A stretch of 64,000 nt of DNA from Limnohabitans curvus (GTDB taxonomy: Bacteria > Pseudomonadota > Gammaproteobacteria > Burkholderiales > Burkholderiaceae_C): positions 372,001 through 436,000 of the forward strand of contig NZ_NESP01000001.1 of assembly GCF_003063475.1 (NCBI RefSeq), read 5' to 3'. The position numbers were made by a program, and so were the translations under genes. Every line of letters starts with the position of its first letter. Position 1 is the first letter of the stretch. The notes beneath the pieces are model-generated. The model did no database searches, was not told the DNA's origin, and saw only the letters and a program-made list of their open reading frames with translations. Below are positions 1 to 8,018 of the stretch, one piece after another.

Positions 1-902
1 AAACGACCCATTTGCTCAGGCGTGTTGGCCACCACTTCAGCGCCCTGCTCTGCAAAACGTTGTTGCACATCAGGCATGCGCAAGGCTTCCACGATGGCGG
101 CATTGAGTGCCTGAACAACAGACGGCGGCGTACCGCTAGGCGCCACTGCCGCAAACCATGTCACAGCAACCATGCCAGAGATACCAGCCTCATTAAAAGA
201 TGGCACGTTGGGCAACGCGGGAGATCGCTTGGTATCGGCTACAGCCAAAATGCGAATTTTTCCGCCTTTTTGCAAAGCGGCTGAAGAGCTTAGATTGTCA
301 AAAAACACATCCACCTGACCGCCTGCTAAGTCAGCCAGCGCAGGGGCCGTTCCTTTGTAGGGAACGTGCAGCATTTGCGTGCTGGTAAGCGACTGAAACA
401 GGTTAGCCGTCAGGTGCGAGGTGGAACCATTGCCCTGCGAGGCGTACGACACTTTGCCGGGATTTGCTTTGACATACGCAATCAACTCTTGCACCGAGTT
501 GACTGGCAGTTTGTTGCTCACGGCTAAAACATTAGGCACCGCAGCCAACACAGTGACGGGTACCCACTTGGTAGCGTCGTAAGTGAGCTTGGGGTACAAG
601 CTTTGATTGATAGCGATAGGACCAGGGGGCGACATTAATAAGGTGTGACCATCTGGATCAGACTTGGCAACAAATTCAGCGCCAATATTTCCCCCGGCTC
701 CTACTTTGTTTTCAACCACCACGCCCTCAGGAAAACGCTTGCGCAATTTGTCTGACAAGATGCGAGGCAACACATCGGCGGTGCCTCCTGCAGGGAAAGG
801 AACGATCATTCGAATCGGACGGGTTGGAAAATCTGCGGCTTGTGCCACATGCAGACCCAACAACATGGGGACAACCACAAACAAACTGGAAAGTTTTTTC
901 AT
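1..902 (-). CDS. Bug-family (TctC) tripartite tricarboxylate transporter substrate-binding protein, 3' end cut by window
   Basis: Reading leftward from an ATG at 902, the frame stays open to the window edge, so the C-terminus is missing. The product starts MKKLSSLFVVV, a signal peptide ending near AQA-AD, followed by the Bug-family pattern PTRPIRMIVPFPAGG and, further on, ENKVGAGGNIGAEFVAK and PDGHTLL. These periplasmic proteins bind carboxylic acids or other small metabolites for TTT-type transporters, or act as orphan sensors. No TctA/TctB membrane partner is visible here. It is divergent from the IclR regulator at 1016, which probably controls it. About 300 residues are present of an expected 320-330. 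Confidence 0.9.
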   Translation of the reverse strand, partial: MKKLSSLFVVVPMLLGLHVAQAADFPTRPIRMIVPFPAGGTADVLPRILSDKLRKRFPEGVVVENKVGAGGNIGAEFVAKSDPDGHTLLMSPPGPIAINQSLYPKLTYDATKWVPVTVLAAVPNVLAVSNKLPVNSVQELIAYVKANPGKVSYASQGNGSTSHLTANLFQSLTSTQMLHVPYKGTAPALADLAGGQVDVFFDNLSSSAALQKGGKIRILAVADTKRSPALPNVPSFNEAGISGMVAVTWFAAVAPSGTPPSVVQALNAAIVEALRMPDVQQRFAEQGAEVVANTPEQMGR

Positions 903-1015
903 CTGATTAATTCTTTCATCGAAAGCATAGATTCTGAAAACCTATCTAAGATGCGTCTATTAGAATTTGCGCATATCGCAAATAAGAAGAATATTTATTG
1001 AGCCATATCAATCAC
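903..1015. promoter_or_regulatory. divergent promoter region with 19-bp palindrome (candidate IclR operator)
   Basis: The gap between the divergent binding-protein gene and the IclR gene contains a perfect inverted repeat, ATTTGCG (965-971) and CGCAAAT (977-983), with a 5-bp spacer. Its size and its place immediately upstream of the IclR start suit an autoregulatory operator. I could not assign -35/-10 boxes with confidence. Confidence 0.5.
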
Positions 1016-1789
1016 ATGAATTCATCCAAAGCTACTGCCAACGATAAAAACCACATTGCAGGCTTAGCCAAAGGGCTTCAAATATTAAGTGCCTTCAATG
1101 GGGCATACACGCGTCTTACCCAGTCACAAGCCGCACGTTTGGTGGGTATCACGCCTGCGGCAGCACGTCGTAGTTTGTTGACGCTGTGCGATCAAGGTTA
1201 TGTAGCAACAGACGGCAAATATTTTTGGCCCGATCACGGTGTTCTTCGGTTGGCATACGCCTATGCTTCCGCAACGCGTTTACCGCGTTTACTCCAACCG
1301 GCTTTGGATGCCTTGAGCGAGCGGACACGTGAATCCGCATCAATTGCCGTTCTGCACAATCAATATGTCTTAGTTGCAGCACGCTCTACCGCCCAACGCA
1401 GCTTGACCGTAGGATTAGGCGTTGGGTCGCAGCTTCCCTTGCATTGTTCAGCGACAGGCCGTGTTTTACTCGCGGCTCACCCCATAAAAACACGTGAGGC
1501 CATGCTAAAAAAAAGTACCTTGCTGAAGATGACGCCTCACACAGAAACCAACTTGTTAAAGTTGACAAAAATTTTGACTGAATGTGGATTGAATGGCTAT
1601 GGCATAAGCAATGAAGAAATTGAATTAGGCGTGCGTTCACTTGCAGTACCATTAATTAACTCAAAGCAAAACGTAATAGCCGCACTAAGTATTTCTAGTC
1701 GCGCAGACCGGATGACTAGCAATGACATGGTTAGTAAGTTTTTGCCAATCTTGCTTAAAACACAAGCTTGGGCACAATCACGAATCTAA
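1016..1789 (+). CDS. IclR-family transcriptional regulator
   Basis: This 257-residue protein has an N-terminal winged-helix domain (about residues 15-75, with the recognition helix around AARRSLLTL) followed by the IclR effector-binding domain, including the conserved patch LPLHCSATGRVLLA. The ATG at 1016 is preferred; a TTG at 998 would add six residues. IclR proteins bind small aromatic or carboxylic acids and repress or activate adjacent catabolic or transport genes. The divergent Bug-type gene (1-902) is the likely target, through the palindrome at 965-983. The effector is unknown. AT-rich codon use matches the neighbouring island genes. Confidence 0.88.
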   Translation: MNSSKATANDKNHIAGLAKGLQILSAFNGAYTRLTQSQAARLVGITPAAARRSLLTLCDQGYVATDGKYFWPDHGVLRLAYAYASATRLPRLLQPALDALSERTRESASIAVLHNQYVLVAARSTAQRSLTVGLGVGSQLPLHCSATGRVLLAAHPIKTREAMLKKSTLLKMTPHTETNLLKLTKILTECGLNGYGISNEEIELGVRSLAVPLINSKQNVIAALSISSRADRMTSNDMVSKFLPILLKTQAWAQSRI

Positions 1790-2163
1790 CATCTTCTATC
1801 AAGCAGATCACTACCTTCTGCTACCAGCTTGACTCTGTCGCGGCGTTCGAATGGATAAAAAATCCACACAAATTCCGAACGTACACCCTTGCATTTACGA
1901 ATGCTGCGATTCGACATAGGAACCCATTTTAGAGAAGCATCTTGAAACTTGTTGAGCAAGATGCCTCCCAAGCAAAGAAAATCAGTGCTTCAGCGACCGC
2001 CACAAATGTGAATCCTTGCAAAAGAATTCACATCAAGAAGCTCGCACCAATTACCCCGCTGCATTTCAGAATACAGAGATGCAATCATCCACAAGAATTT
2101 AGAACATCCTCGCAATAACTTTTCAAAACCAGAATCACCTTCTGTGTCGTAGCTTTCATATAT
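1790..2163. other. 374-bp gene-free stretch with two small hairpins
   Basis: No convincing gene. Two perfect 8-bp inverted repeats are present, each with a 12-nt spacer: GCATCTTG/CAAGATGC (1937-1944, 1957-1964) and ATGTGAAT/ATTCACAT (2006-2013, 2026-2033). Neither has a T-run, so they are not standard terminators. The stretch separates the 3' end of the IclR gene from the 3' end of the oxygenase operon, and may be decayed DNA. Confidence 0.4.
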
Positions 2164-3129
2164 TTAAATATCCAAGACTAAAACATCTCCTTTTCCATGC
2201 GATACACAAATCATCATTGACTTGTTAGCTATTTGCTCTTTCTTCGTCAAGATGCTATCGAGATGCTCAACTTCGCCACACAAAACGCGAGTTTCACAAG
2301 CGCCGCACAATCCCTCTCGGCAACTATGCTCTGGATTCAATCCTTCTGCTAACAGCGCATCAAGTACAGATTGCCCTGCAGCAACAGCGATGAATTTTCC
2401 ACTCTTTTTTAATTCAATCGTGTAGCCTGATTTCATATCGGTTGACACCGGCTCTTTGATACTGAATCGTTCAATATGAAAATTTTCATACGCGTGATGA
2501 TTGCAAGCATCTTCGAAAGCAGTGAGCATAGGTACCGGACCGCAACAATAAAGATGCGTATCGCCAGAGTAGCCAACAAGCAATTTCTTTAAATCTGGTG
2601 GTCTGTTCATCTCATCATCGAAATGGCATTGCAAGCGAATTCGATGATTTGTAAGAGCCTCAATGTCAGCAAGAAAAGCGGCTTGCTTTCTGGACTTTGC
2701 ACAATAAATGAAATCAACCTCCGCATCATGCGCTCTTAAATATCGCAGCATTCCCAACATCGGCGTAACACCAATGCCGCCAGCCACTAGAACTTTTCTC
2801 TTTTCTGATGATTCCAGTGAAAAGTTATTACGTGGCTTTGAGATTTGCAGTGTCGTCCCAACATGAAGTTGTTCATGTATGAATTTTGAGCCCCCACGAC
2901 TTTTTGCATCTTTCAAAACGGCGACCACATAGCGGTGCGATTCGCGAGAGTCATTCAGTAGAGAGTAACTACGTACAAGTCCATTAGGTAAATTCAAATC
3001 AATGTGTGAACCCGGCTCAAAATTGACGAACTCTGAACTACCAGGCGCAGGATGCAACTCAATGCTAATTACACCCTCAGCCTCCCATGTAATAGATTTA
3101 ACGAGTGCATTCAAGAAAGGTGAGGACAT
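2164..3129 (-). CDS. Phthalate dioxygenase reductase-like (PDR/VanB family) FMN and 2Fe-2S oxidoreductase
   Basis: This 321-residue protein passes electrons from NAD(P)H to a Rieske oxygenase. The flavin-binding motif RSYS is at 53-56, the nucleotide-binding motif AGGIGVTPML at 116-125, and a C-terminal plant-type 2Fe-2S ferredoxin domain has ligands Cys270, Cys275, Cys278 and Cys308. The order FMN-NAD-ferredoxin is that of phthalate dioxygenase reductase and vanillate demethylase reductase. It is last in the operon oxygenase - binding protein - SDR - reductase, so its partner is most likely the oxygenase at 4930-6204. The exact substrate cannot be read from sequence. Confidence 0.9.
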   Translation of the reverse strand: MSSPFLNALVKSITWEAEGVISIELHPAPGSSEFVNFEPGSHIDLNLPNGLVRSYSLLNDSRESHRYVVAVLKDAKSRGGSKFIHEQLHVGTTLQISKPRNNFSLESSEKRKVLVAGGIGVTPMLGMLRYLRAHDAEVDFIYCAKSRKQAAFLADIEALTNHRIRLQCHFDDEMNRPPDLKKLLVGYSGDTHLYCCGPVPMLTAFEDACNHHAYENFHIERFSIKEPVSTDMKSGYTIELKKSGKFIAVAAGQSVLDALLAEGLNPEHSCREGLCGACETRVLCGEVEHLDSILTKKEQIANKSMMICVSHGKGDVLVLDI

Positions 3130-3148
3130 AAATATTTCGCAAACAAGA

Positions 3149-3919
3149 TCACATTATCGAAAGGCCACCATCAACCATGATTGATGTACCAGTCATAAAC
3201 GAAGCTTCGTCAGAAGCCAGCCAAAGAATTGGTGCGGCGATTTCTGCAGGTGTAGCCCAACGACCAAGCAGTGAAGTACTTTGACGTTCAGACTTCAGTT
3301 TTTCAACATCCTTACCTACAGCCTGAGCACGTGTCACATGAAAGTCAGTCAAAGTAGAACCAGGACAGACGGCATTGACGCGAACACCATTTGGCGCCTC
3401 TTCAAACGCTAGCGTCCTTGTCATCGCTAACTGTCCCGCTTTTGTTGCGTCATAAAGCCCCATGCCTTTTCGTCCAGTCACTGCGTAACAAGACGAAACG
3501 TTCACTATGCTTCCCCGACCACTTCGACGTAAAGCAGGTAGCGCAGCACGAGCGTAATTTGCACACCCCACAAAATTGACATCGACCATGGCATGCCATT
3601 CAGCAGGTGTGGCATCCGACAGTAGAGAGTAATTACGCATAGCAGCGTTGTTGACCAACACATCAAGACTTCCAAAGTCATTCAATGCTTTTTCAACGAT
3701 ATCAAACGCAGCTTTCTCGTCAGAAACGTCTGCAGCGTACTGAGCGATTCGAGCATTTGGAATAACGGACCTGATTAACTCCGATGTGCGCAATAGCGCC
3801 TCTTGGTTAAAGTCAACAATGACAACTGAAGCCCCTTCTTGACAAAATAAATGTGCAGTTGCAGCACCTATGCCAGCACCGCCACCAGTAATCAATGCAG
3901 TTTTGTTAAGTAGTCTCAT
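3149..3919 (-). CDS. SDR-family NAD(P)-dependent dehydrogenase
   Basis: A classical short-chain dehydrogenase of 256 residues with the cofactor motif TGGGAGIG (11-18), NNA (90-92), catalytic Ser142/143, and YDATK giving Tyr156 and Lys160. The C-terminal ASFMTGTSIMVDGG is typical. An acidic Asp after the second strand (VIVDF) suggests NAD preference. It lies 19 bp before the reductase gene and 7 bp after the binding-protein gene, so it is co-transcribed. A plausible role is oxidation of an alcohol or diol produced from, or feeding, the oxygenase reaction. The product is inference. Confidence 0.88.
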   Translation of the reverse strand: MRLLNKTALITGGGAGIGAATAHLFCQEGASVVIVDFNQEALLRTSELIRSVIPNARIAQYAADVSDEKAAFDIVEKALNDFGSLDVLVNNAAMRNYSLLSDATPAEWHAMVDVNFVGCANYARAALPALRRSGRGSIVNVSSCYAVTGRKGMGLYDATKAGQLAMTRTLAFEEAPNGVRVNAVCPGSTLTDFHVTRAQAVGKDVEKLKSERQSTSLLGRWATPAEIAAPILWLASDEASFMTGTSIMVDGGLSIM

Positions 3920-3926
3920 ATGATCC

Positions 3927-4904
3927 TCAATCGGCTTTTGCGCCAGTAGCCTTGATTACTTTGCCCCAGCGTGGTATCTCAGATCCAATCCAATTACGGA
4001 ACTGATCGGGAGATCCAGCGATCACCTCAAACTCCATGGACTCCAGTTTTTCACGAACTTCCGTAGATTTCAAAATTTTTACAAGCTCTTTGTTGTATCG
4101 ATCAATTACTGGCTTTGGCGTGCCAGCTGTAGTTAAGAAACCAATCCAAGACGTTGCTAAAAAATCAGGATATCCAGACTCAATCAATGTTGGAACTGTT
4201 GGCGTACTTGGAAATCTTTTCTGACCTGATGTAGCAATCAACCGTAGGCGCCCTTCTTTTAAAAATTGCTGAACATTGCCGGGCACAAGAAATGCTGCAT
4301 CTACATTGCCTGCAAGCAAATCTGTAATCGCTGGACCTGCACCACGGTAAGGAATGTGTGTGATTTCGACACCAGCAGCAAGCTTGAACATCTCCATCGT
4401 CAAATGAGATGCGCTGCCTACTGCAATTGACGCGTACGACATCTTGCCGCCACTAGATTTGGCATAAGCAACCATTTCCTGTACGTTTTTTATGGGCAAA
4501 GCAGGGTTCACGACCAAATACTGAGGTGCAGCAACAGCCAAGGTGATTGGTGCCAAATCTTTAACAGAGTCATAGGGCATTTTTTCAAACAAACTTACAT
4601 TGATCGCAAGTGGCCCGTTATATCCAACTAAAAGTGTGTGTCCATCTGGAGTTGCTTTAGCGACGAAATCGGCACCGATATTCCCTCCAGCACCAGGCTT
4701 GTTTTCAACAATGACCGGTTGCCCAATAGCTTCTGATAACTTAGGTGCAACGATCCTCGCGAGCACATCATTCGTACTTCCAACAATTGGCACGATGATC
4801 TTTACAGGCTTTGATGGACTCCATTCTTTTGCAAACACAGAATTGCTGATACTTATCCACACCAAGAAGAAGATCGTTGCTTTCCATTTTTGTTTCATAT
4901 TCAT
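3927..4904 (-). CDS. Bug-family (TctC) substrate-binding protein within the oxygenase operon
   Basis: About 325 residues with a signal peptide ending near VFA-KEW, then the Bug-family pattern PVKIIVPIVG, ENKPGAGGNIGADFVAK and PDGHTLLVGYNGP. The start at 4904 is chosen because GGAG (4911-4914) sits six bases before it; an ATG at 4916 overlaps that ribosome-binding site. It lies between the oxygenase and SDR genes with gaps of only 25 and 7 bp, so it probably binds the oxygenase substrate or a precursor in the periplasm. No TctA/TctB genes are present, which is common for this expanded family in Burkholderiales. Confidence 0.9.
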   Translation of the reverse strand: MNMKQKWKATIFFLVWISISNSVFAKEWSPSKPVKIIVPIVGSTNDVLARIVAPKLSEAIGQPVIVENKPGAGGNIGADFVAKATPDGHTLLVGYNGPLAINVSLFEKMPYDSVKDLAPITLAVAAPQYLVVNPALPIKNVQEMVAYAKSSGGKMSYASIAVGSASHLTMEMFKLAAGVEITHIPYRGAGPAITDLLAGNVDAAFLVPGNVQQFLKEGRLRLIATSGQKRFPSTPTVPTLIESGYPDFLATSWIGFLTTAGTPKPVIDRYNKELVKILKSTEVREKLESMEFEVIAGSPDQFRNWIGSEIPRWGKVIKATGAKAD

Positions 4905-4929
4905 TTTTATCTCCATTTAAAAATCGTTT

Positions 4930-6204
4930 TCAAATAGAAAACAACGGTTGATCTAAACCATCAGAAAGATTTTTTTGCGCCCACTCAACTGGATCAACAG
5001 ATCTATCAAGCAATACACCCGCCGCTCTAACGCGTTGTTCAATAGCATTTAGTGCCGGAGGTTCAGTTCCTTGCTCCAAACCCAAAGCGGCTTCGTGCAG
5101 CATTCGTCGTGCCATCACAATAGCTTTATCAGTAGGGAGCAACTGCTCTGCCTCGTGGTTTTGAATGGGCCCCATACTTTCTTGCAAAGAATAATCTTGC
5201 GCAGCAAATCCAAAAATTCCGCTATAAGCGCGTTTATCTTTTTGCGCTACTCGATCCATCAGATAGTCGTTATCGCGATTCGCTTTGGGAACAAAACTTC
5301 CAGGTGCTTCATATTCAACATGAATGCCTTTGCCGGCCACCATCGCTGATCGCTCTTCTGCTGATAGTGGCTTATCAGGATGCCAGTTCATGCTCCATGC
5401 CATGCAACTGTGATCGTCAATTGGCACCCAAATGTGCCCACCTAACGCATGATGCCCAAATGGAGGAATCAAAGTGAACCATGGAAATAACCATTGAGTC
5501 ACTCGCCAGTAATAAGAATCAGGTTCACCGTTACGACGTCCAAACAACGTCAAACCAAATGGGTTCTTTTCAATTTCAAAGATTACATTTCCATCAGCTT
5601 TTATGTAATCCAACGCTTTAACACCTTGATGCATCGGATCGCCATCTACTTCATAACTGTGCACGAATGACACATGACTTGTGTCAATTCCACCTTCCAT
5701 CGCTTGCAAATAGTTGGAGTATTGGATGCGTTTAGAAACAAAAACATGGTTCTCTGGCAAATTGCACCACTCCAACTCCGGGGGTTCCGGCTGCTTATCT
5801 GCGGGGCCCATGTAAGCCCAAACGATGCCGCCGCGCTCTACACAAGGATAGGCCTTGATGTGCATTCGTGCACATGCTTGTGGCGACGATGGAACATCAA
5901 CACACTTGCCATCGCCATCAAATTTGACGCCGTGATATGCACAACGAATACCGTTTTCCTCATTGCGGCCAAAGTACAACGAGACACCGCGGTGAGAGCA
6001 AAACTCATCGATCAACCTTGCTTTGCCATCGCTGTCACGAAATGCCAATAACTTTTCTCCGAGCAATCCAACTCGAACTTGTGGGCCATCAGCATCCGCA
6101 ATCTCACTCGACATCAATGCAGGTACCCAATACCGACGCATCAGATTACCCATCCGGGTACCGACATTCGTTTGCGTCAACGTTTCTGACATCTCTTTGT
6201 TCAT
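4930..6204 (-). CDS. Rieske non-heme iron oxygenase, phthalate 4,5-dioxygenase-like alpha subunit
   Basis: A 424-residue aromatic-ring oxygenase. The N-terminal GTRMGNLMRRYWVPAL resembles the phthalate 4,5-dioxygenase/chlorobenzoate dioxygenase branch. Rieske ligands are Cys69, His71, Cys88 and His91. The mononuclear iron ligands are His177 and His182, with the bridging Asp174 in the EGGIDTSH segment. These enzymes hydroxylate aromatic acids or O-demethylate methoxy aromatics, with electrons from the reductase encoded at 2164. A good ribosome-binding site (AAGGAG) precedes the ATG. It is first in the operon and divergent from the IclR gene at 6404. No ring-cleavage enzyme is in the window, so the pathway is incomplete here. 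Confidence 0.9.
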   Translation of the reverse strand: MNKEMSETLTQTNVGTRMGNLMRRYWVPALMSSEIADADGPQVRVGLLGEKLLAFRDSDGKARLIDEFCSHRGVSLYFGRNEENGIRCAYHGVKFDGDGKCVDVPSSPQACARMHIKAYPCVERGGIVWAYMGPADKQPEPPELEWCNLPENHVFVSKRIQYSNYLQAMEGGIDTSHVSFVHSYEVDGDPMHQGVKALDYIKADGNVIFEIEKNPFGLTLFGRRNGEPDSYYWRVTQWLFPWFTLIPPFGHHALGGHIWVPIDDHSCMAWSMNWHPDKPLSAEERSAMVAGKGIHVEYEAPGSFVPKANRDNDYLMDRVAQKDKRAYSGIFGFAAQDYSLQESMGPIQNHEAEQLLPTDKAIVMARRMLHEAALGLEQGTEPPALNAIEQRVRAAGVLLDRSVDPVEWAQKNLSDGLDQPLFSI

Positions 6205-6403
6205 AACTTCAATCTCCTTTGATTTACGTGTTTTGTTACTTTGTTCGACTCAATCAGAATGTCCGCCTGATGAGACATGTGTTCATTATACGGACATGCT
6301 TGATCTATGTCAACAAAATTTAGATCCACTTAAGCATCTGTAAAATCTAAGATTTACTCGCGCTATAAGAGGCGAACTAAATGAATCTATAAAAGGCAAT
6401 AAG
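6205..6403. promoter_or_regulatory. divergent control region between oxygenase operon and IclR gene
   Basis: This AT-rich gap should hold promoters for both directions. It contains a perfect 7-bp inverted repeat, ATGTCCG (6259-6265) and CGGACAT (6291-6297), separated by 25 bp, with a further GACATGT in between. Repeated half-sites of this kind fit binding of an IclR tetramer. The assignment to the adjacent IclR protein is inference. Confidence 0.45.
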
Positions 6404-7171
6404 TTGATACAAAACGAAAAAGTGGCTGATAGCGTTCGAGCCGTGGACAGAGCTCTCGAGATCCTTATGGCGTTTACGTCTAATGACTACGAACTTTCTG
6501 TTGCTGATTTACTCAAGCGAGTTGAGTTGAGCCGCCCTACTTTGTATCGTCTGTTAAACACGCTTGAGCAAAGTGGCTTTGTTGTATCAGTGGGGGAACC
6601 ACAAAAATTTCGATTAGGCCCATCTATCGGGCACTTAGCACATGTGTGGACATCCAGCTTGGATATTGGTGTGGTTGCACAACCAATGATGCATCGCTTG
6701 AGAAATGCAACAGGAGAAACAGTGGCTCTATTTTTGAGACAAGGTGCTTTGCGGATCTGTGTTGCTGAACTACCTAGCGCTCATCCATTGAGCTTCAAAC
6801 GAGGCGTGGGCTATCAAGAACAAATAGTTTTAGGTGCAAGTGGCAGAGTGATACTTGCTTTTGCAAATGAAACAAGTAATGCTTTAGAGGCCTATTCCGT
6901 TAATACCAAGCTTGACCTCGAATTACTAACTTCTGAACTAACGAAGATTCAAAAACAAGGTTACGCAACAAGCCGCGATGAGTTGATTGAAGGTGCTGTT
7001 GCTGTCGCAGCTCCGTTCTTCAATAGTGCAGGACAAGTAGCGGGATCTATTGCCATCTTTGGACCTAGCGTCCGGTTAAAGGATGAACAAGTGTCTGAAT
7101 CTGGACATTTGCTCGTCGCGGAAGCTCGCCTCCTATCTGCGGCACTTGGTGCCAAGAACGACTTCCTTTGA
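6404..7171 (+). CDS. IclR-family transcriptional regulator of the oxygenase operon
   Basis: A 255-residue IclR protein: N-terminal winged helix (about residues 10-70, with SRPTLYRLLNTLEQ as recognition helix) and a C-terminal effector domain containing VLGASGRVILA and the conserved ISRDE-like segment (TSRDELIEGAVAVAAP). The start is TTG at 6404, supported by AAAAGG about eight bases upstream; no in-frame ATG lies before the DNA-binding domain. It is divergent from the Rieske oxygenase operon, its probable target. Whether it activates or represses cannot be told from sequence. Confidence 0.88.
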   Translation: MIQNEKVADSVRAVDRALEILMAFTSNDYELSVADLLKRVELSRPTLYRLLNTLEQSGFVVSVGEPQKFRLGPSIGHLAHVWTSSLDIGVVAQPMMHRLRNATGETVALFLRQGALRICVAELPSAHPLSFKRGVGYQEQIVLGASGRVILAFANETSNALEAYSVNTKLDLELLTSELTKIQKQGYATSRDELIEGAVAVAAPFFNSAGQVAGSIAIFGPSVRLKDEQVSESGHLLVAEARLLSAALGAKNDFL

Positions 7172-7508
7172 TGTGAATCCTCACGGAACTGCAATTAGCT
7201 GAATCAGTTTTGCACGATTGGTCGCTGTTAACAGATGCAAATAAAAAGCTGATTTCGGCGCTACTAGATTTTTACTGACGCAGCAACATCTGCACAAAAT
7301 TGACTCTAAAAACAAGACTTGAAAATTAAGCCATGAATTAGGCAATTCGGCTGATACCTGAGATCTACGAGAAATTCTCCCCAACACCAAAAGGGGGCGA
7401 CAAATACCTGTAACTTAACCTAGCCGTCAGGCGTCAGAAGTGGGACTGTGGGGTTTGGTAGAACTGATACCGGAACTCTGAGTGGCTCCGTTACATCTTG
7501 TAACGCTT
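7172..7508. other. 337-bp gene-free stretch between regulator and recombinase module
   Basis: No convincing coding frame and no T-run terminator. This lies between the catabolic cluster and the recombinase pair and is a possible internal junction of the island. I searched it by eye for the tRNA-Cys 3' segment and did not find it. Confidence 0.35.
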
Positions 7509-8003
7509 CTAATCAGCTTTAAGCCCTGCTAGCACCATCTGCACATACGCAGCTTTAATCGCATCCGTTGCACCCTGCACTTCAACGGTAACGTTACGTC
7601 GCCAATTCTTAGCTGCGACGCGAACCTGTCCAACCTTAGTCTCAGCAATGTAATCAACATCGTATTGAGGAATCAACTCACCTTGAGTCATTGTTGAATG
7701 AACAGTTGTGACGAAACTGCCCTTCAATTCGTTTGGCAACTCCCAGGCTTCGTTAGCTGCAAGCTCAGCTTGTTTTTTAAGGCGCTGAACAGTCAGCTTT
7801 ACTACCGCAGGACTCATTGTTGCAACCACTGGTAGCTCATCTTCAATGGAGTGTCCTGCTTCCAACCTGCGCAATAAGCCCGCATAGAAGTCCACTTTCA
7901 TAAGTGCCTGCATGCACAGCTCAAACGAACGGTGCGCAATTCTTTCAAAATCAAGGACCAACTGATGGTTTGAGGATTCAGTCGTGGCTATAGGCGTAGT
8001 CAT
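7509..8003 (-). CDS. Hypothetical protein downstream of the recombinase
   Basis: I do not recognise this 164-residue protein. It has no signal peptide or membrane segment. The first two thirds look helical and the C-terminal part (EVQGATDAIKAAYVQMVLAGL) is mixed. It starts 15 bp after the recombinase stop, with AAGGAA before the ATG, so the two genes are probably co-transcribed. This position is often occupied by accessory or regulatory proteins of integrative elements, but no excisionase-like helix-turn-helix is evident. It could be a recombination directionality factor of a new type or simple cargo. Confidence 0.6.
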   Translation of the reverse strand: MTTPIATTESSNHQLVLDFERIAHRSFELCMQALMKVDFYAGLLRRLEAGHSIEDELPVVATMSPAVVKLTVQRLKKQAELAANEAWELPNELKGSFVTTVHSTMTQGELIPQYDVDYIAETKVGQVRVAAKNWRRNVTVEVQGATDAIKAAYVQMVLAGLKAD

Positions 8004-8018
8004 GTCTAAATTCCTTGA

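Noticed and set aside
1786..1971. 61-codon minus-strand frame in the gap after the first IclR gene
   Set aside because: No similarity recognised and no ribosome-binding site; it contains the hairpin at 1937-1964. Possibly decayed DNA.
7181..7390. 69-codon minus-strand frame between the second IclR gene and the recombinase module
   Set aside because: No recognisable motif, no convincing start and unusual composition.
7380..7420. Possible second attachment site of the integrase (GGGGGCGAC stretch)
   Set aside because: Only a few bases match the tRNA-Cys 3' end, far below the 15-20 or more expected for an attachment repeat.
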